Of a stretch of DNA of 7,139 bases, positions 6,089 to 7,139 are shown in pieces. Each line of letters begins with the position of its first letter. Position 1 is the first letter of the stretch. This stretch comes from an uncultured Comamonadaceae bacterium (lineage in GTDB: Bacteria; Pseudomonadota; Gammaproteobacteria; Burkholderiales; Burkholderiaceae). The translations under genes were made by a program, and so were the position numbers. The stretch spans positions 1 through 7,139 of the forward strand of contig CAMLQP010000152.1 of NCBI GenBank assembly GCA_946482115.1. The letters are read 5' to 3'. The notes under the pieces were generated by a model. That model saw only the letters and a program-made list of their open reading frames with translations, made no database searches and was not told the DNA's origin.

Positions 6089-6116
6089 TTGCATCAAATG
6101 CCGTATTCCCTACAAT
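6089..6116 (+). promoter_or_regulatory. Candidate sigma-70 promoter for the hydratase/dehydrogenase gene
   Basis: TTGCAT at 6089-6094 (three of six -35 matches) and TACAAT at 6111-6116 (five of six -10 matches) are separated by 16 bases. Transcription would start near 6123, leaving a leader of about 46 bases. The -10 element is strong and the -35 weak, which fits a regulated promoter. Confidence 0.55.
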
Positions 6117-6124
6117 GCACCGGG

Positions 6125-6144
6125 AAACGAACGACCGTTCTTTT
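6125..6144. promoter_or_regulatory. Candidate operator palindrome downstream of the beta-oxidation promoter
   Basis: The core is GAACG-AC-CGTTC at 6129-6140, extended by AAA at 6125-6127 and TTT at 6142-6144. With one mismatch position on each side, this makes a 20-bp near-palindrome. It sits directly at the predicted transcription start and upstream of the ribosome-binding site, where a repressor would block initiation. The form resembles sites of TetR-family regulators, several of which control fatty-acid degradation in Proteobacteria. The regulator is not in this window, so its identity is inference. Confidence 0.5.
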
Positions 6145-6168
6145 TTGCTTTCCCACCAAGGAGACTTC

Positions 6169-7139
6169 ATGACCGCGCACTACCAGGCCCACGGCGACGT
6201 GGCCGTCATCACCCTGGACAACCCGCCCGTAAACGGACTGGGCCTTTCCACCCGCCAGGGCATCGTGGCCGCGCTGGAGCGCGCGCAGGCCGACGCCGCG
6301 ATCCGGGCCATCGTGCTCACGGGCGCGGGCAAGGCCTTTTCCGGCGGTGCCGACATCAAGGAGTTCGGCAGCCCCAAGGCGCTGCAGGATCCCAACCTGC
6401 TGAGCGTGATCCTGGCGCTGGAGGCGTCCAGCAAGCCGGTGGTGGCGGCGGTTCACTCGGTCTGCATGGGCGGCGGGCTGGAGCTGGCCCTGGGCTGCCA
6501 CTACCGCGTGGCGGCCCCAGGCTGCAAGGTGGCGCTGCCTGAAGTGAAGCTGGGCCTGATCCCCGGCGCCGGTGGCACGCAGCGCCTGCCGCGCGTGCTG
6601 GGCGTTGAAGTGGCGCTCAACATGATCGTGAGCGGCGAGCCGGTGAACAGCGAGATGCTGGCCGGCATCCCGGGCCAGAAGCTGTTTGACAAGCTGGCCG
6701 CCTCGCCCGAGGCGCTGGCCGAGGAGGCCATCGCGTTCGCGAAGTCGGTGGCCGAAACCCGTCCGCTGCCGCTGGTGCGCAACCTCAAGGCCGTCCACCC
6801 GCAGGGTGACGCCTACTTCCAGTTCGCGCGCAACATGGTCAATGGCATGAGCAAGAACTTCCCGGCCCCCGCCAAGTGCGTGGATGCCGTGGAGGCCGCG
6901 ACCAAGAAGAAGTTCGACGAGGGCATGACCTTCGAGCGCGACATCTTCATCGGCCTGATGTGGACGCCCGAGTCGCGCGCGCTGCGCCACATCTTCATGG
7001 CTGAGCGTGCCACCAGCAAGATCCCCGATGTGCCCGAAGACACGCCCCAGCGCGAGATCAAGGCCGTGGCCGTGATCGGCGCCGGCACCATGGGCGGCGG
7101 CATCTCCATGAACTTCCTCAACGCCGGCATCCCGGTGAC
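6169..7139 (+). CDS. Multifunctional enoyl-CoA hydratase / 3-hydroxyacyl-CoA dehydrogenase, N-terminal part (3' end outside window)
   Basis: This is a FadB/FadJ-like beta-oxidation protein that hydrates enoyl-CoA and then oxidises 3-hydroxyacyl-CoA with NAD+. ATG at 6169 has an excellent ribosome-binding site, AAGGAG at 6158-6163, five bases upstream. The frame stays open for 323 codons to the window edge. Residues 1 to about 190 are a crotonase domain: [10 protein letters not shown] at 57-66 and [10 protein letters not shown] at 100-109 form the oxyanion hole. Glu105 and Glu125 (ALPEVKLG) lie 20 residues apart, like the catalytic pair Glu119/Glu139 of E. coli Fad[13 protein letters not shown] follows at 131-142. 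Residues about 200-295 are the helical linker. A Rossmann fold begins at [12 protein letters not shown] (300-311), the GxGxxG NAD-binding loop. Relatives are about 700 residues, so roughly half is missing. It has its own promoter and faces away from vapBC. Function is secure; acyl-chain preference is unknown. Confidence 0.95.
   Translation, partial: MTAHYQAHGDVAVITLDNPPVNGLGLSTRQGIVAALERAQADAAIRAIVLTGAGKAFSGGADIKEFGSPKALQDPNLLSVILALEASSKPVVAAVHSVCMGGGLELALGCHYRVAAPGCKVALPEVKLGLIPGAGGTQRLPRVLGVEVALNMIVSGEPVNSEMLAGIPGQKLFDKLAASPEALAEEAIAFAKSVAETRPLPLVRNLKAVHPQGDAYFQFARNMVNGMSKNFPAPAKCVDAVEAATKKKFDEGMTFERDIFIGLMWTPESRALRHIFMAERATSKIPDVPEDTPQREIKAVAVIGAGTMGGGISMNFLNAGIPV

Larger units (their letters stand above)
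5992..6168. other. Divergent intergenic control region, AT-richer than surroundings
   Basis: These 177 bases separate vapB (leftward) from the beta-oxidation gene (rightward). The stretch is clearly richer in A/T than the flanking genes and holds one candidate sigma-70 promoter per direction, back to back, with their -35 elements 18 bases apart. Three or more inverted repeats lie around them. No convincing gene, tRNA or riboswitch is seen here. Confidence 0.8.

Noticed and set aside
6129..6146. The GAAC/GTTC stem followed by a run of T as a Rho-independent terminator.
   Set aside because: The stem is only four to five base pairs with a tiny loop, and it lies between the predicted promoter and a strong ribosome-binding site. 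An operator is the better reading.
6053..6172. A 39-codon open frame in the intergenic region whose stop overlaps the hydratase start by ATGA, like a leader peptide.
   Set aside because: It has no ribosome-binding site, its start lies upstream of the predicted transcription start, and it spans the promoter. The overlap is probably chance.
6036..6542. A 168-residue plus-strand frame starting in the intergenic region.
   Set aside because: After its first residues it is an out-of-frame Arg/Gly-rich reading of the hydratase gene, which has its own start and ribosome-binding site at 6169.

Overview
The window is very GC-rich DNA (about 70% by eye) with strong G/C third-position bias. Its genes are of types common in Betaproteobacteria: a DmdB/AlkK-like fatty-acid--CoA ligase, a LivK-H-M-G-F type ABC importer whose LivF has an arginine Walker A motif, a VapB/VapC pair, and a hydratase/3-hydroxyacyl-CoA dehydrogenase fusion. 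I infer Burkholderiales, probably near Comamonadaceae. That placement rests on remembered protein similarity, not a search.

Layout. Bases 1-5398 are one tightly packed plus-strand operon, cut by the left edge: the C-terminal part of an acyl-CoA ligase, a periplasmic solute-binding protein, two membrane permeases (LivH and LivM types) and two ATPases (LivG and LivF types). Junctions are overlaps of 1, 4, 11 and 4 bp, or a 4-bp gap, so translation is probably coupled throughout. Bases 5411-5991 carry a minus-strand vapBC toxin-antitoxin pair, convergent with livF and visibly less GC-rich. Bases 5992-6168 are an AT-richer divergent control region with a candidate promoter for each direction and several inverted repeats. 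From 6169 to the right edge runs the first part of a multifunctional beta-oxidation protein.

How they fit. The importer would bring a carboxylate or amino-acid-like substrate through the inner membrane. The ligase would activate it to a CoA thioester, and the hydratase/dehydrogenase performs steps 2 and 3 of beta-oxidation on such thioesters. This suggests a carboxylic (fatty, branched or aromatic) acid as substrate rather than leucine, isoleucine or valine. The substrate itself cannot be read from sequence. The vapBC pair appears to be an insertion between these two metabolic blocks.

The most unusual feature is in the two ATPases. LivF has Arg in place of the Walker A Lys, and LivG has LSYAEQ in place of an LSGGQ-type signature. 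By the known head-to-tail geometry of ABC dimers, both deviations fall in the same composite ATP site, while the other site is canonical. I see no rRNA, tRNA, CRISPR array, insertion sequence or clearly undescribed multi-gene system.
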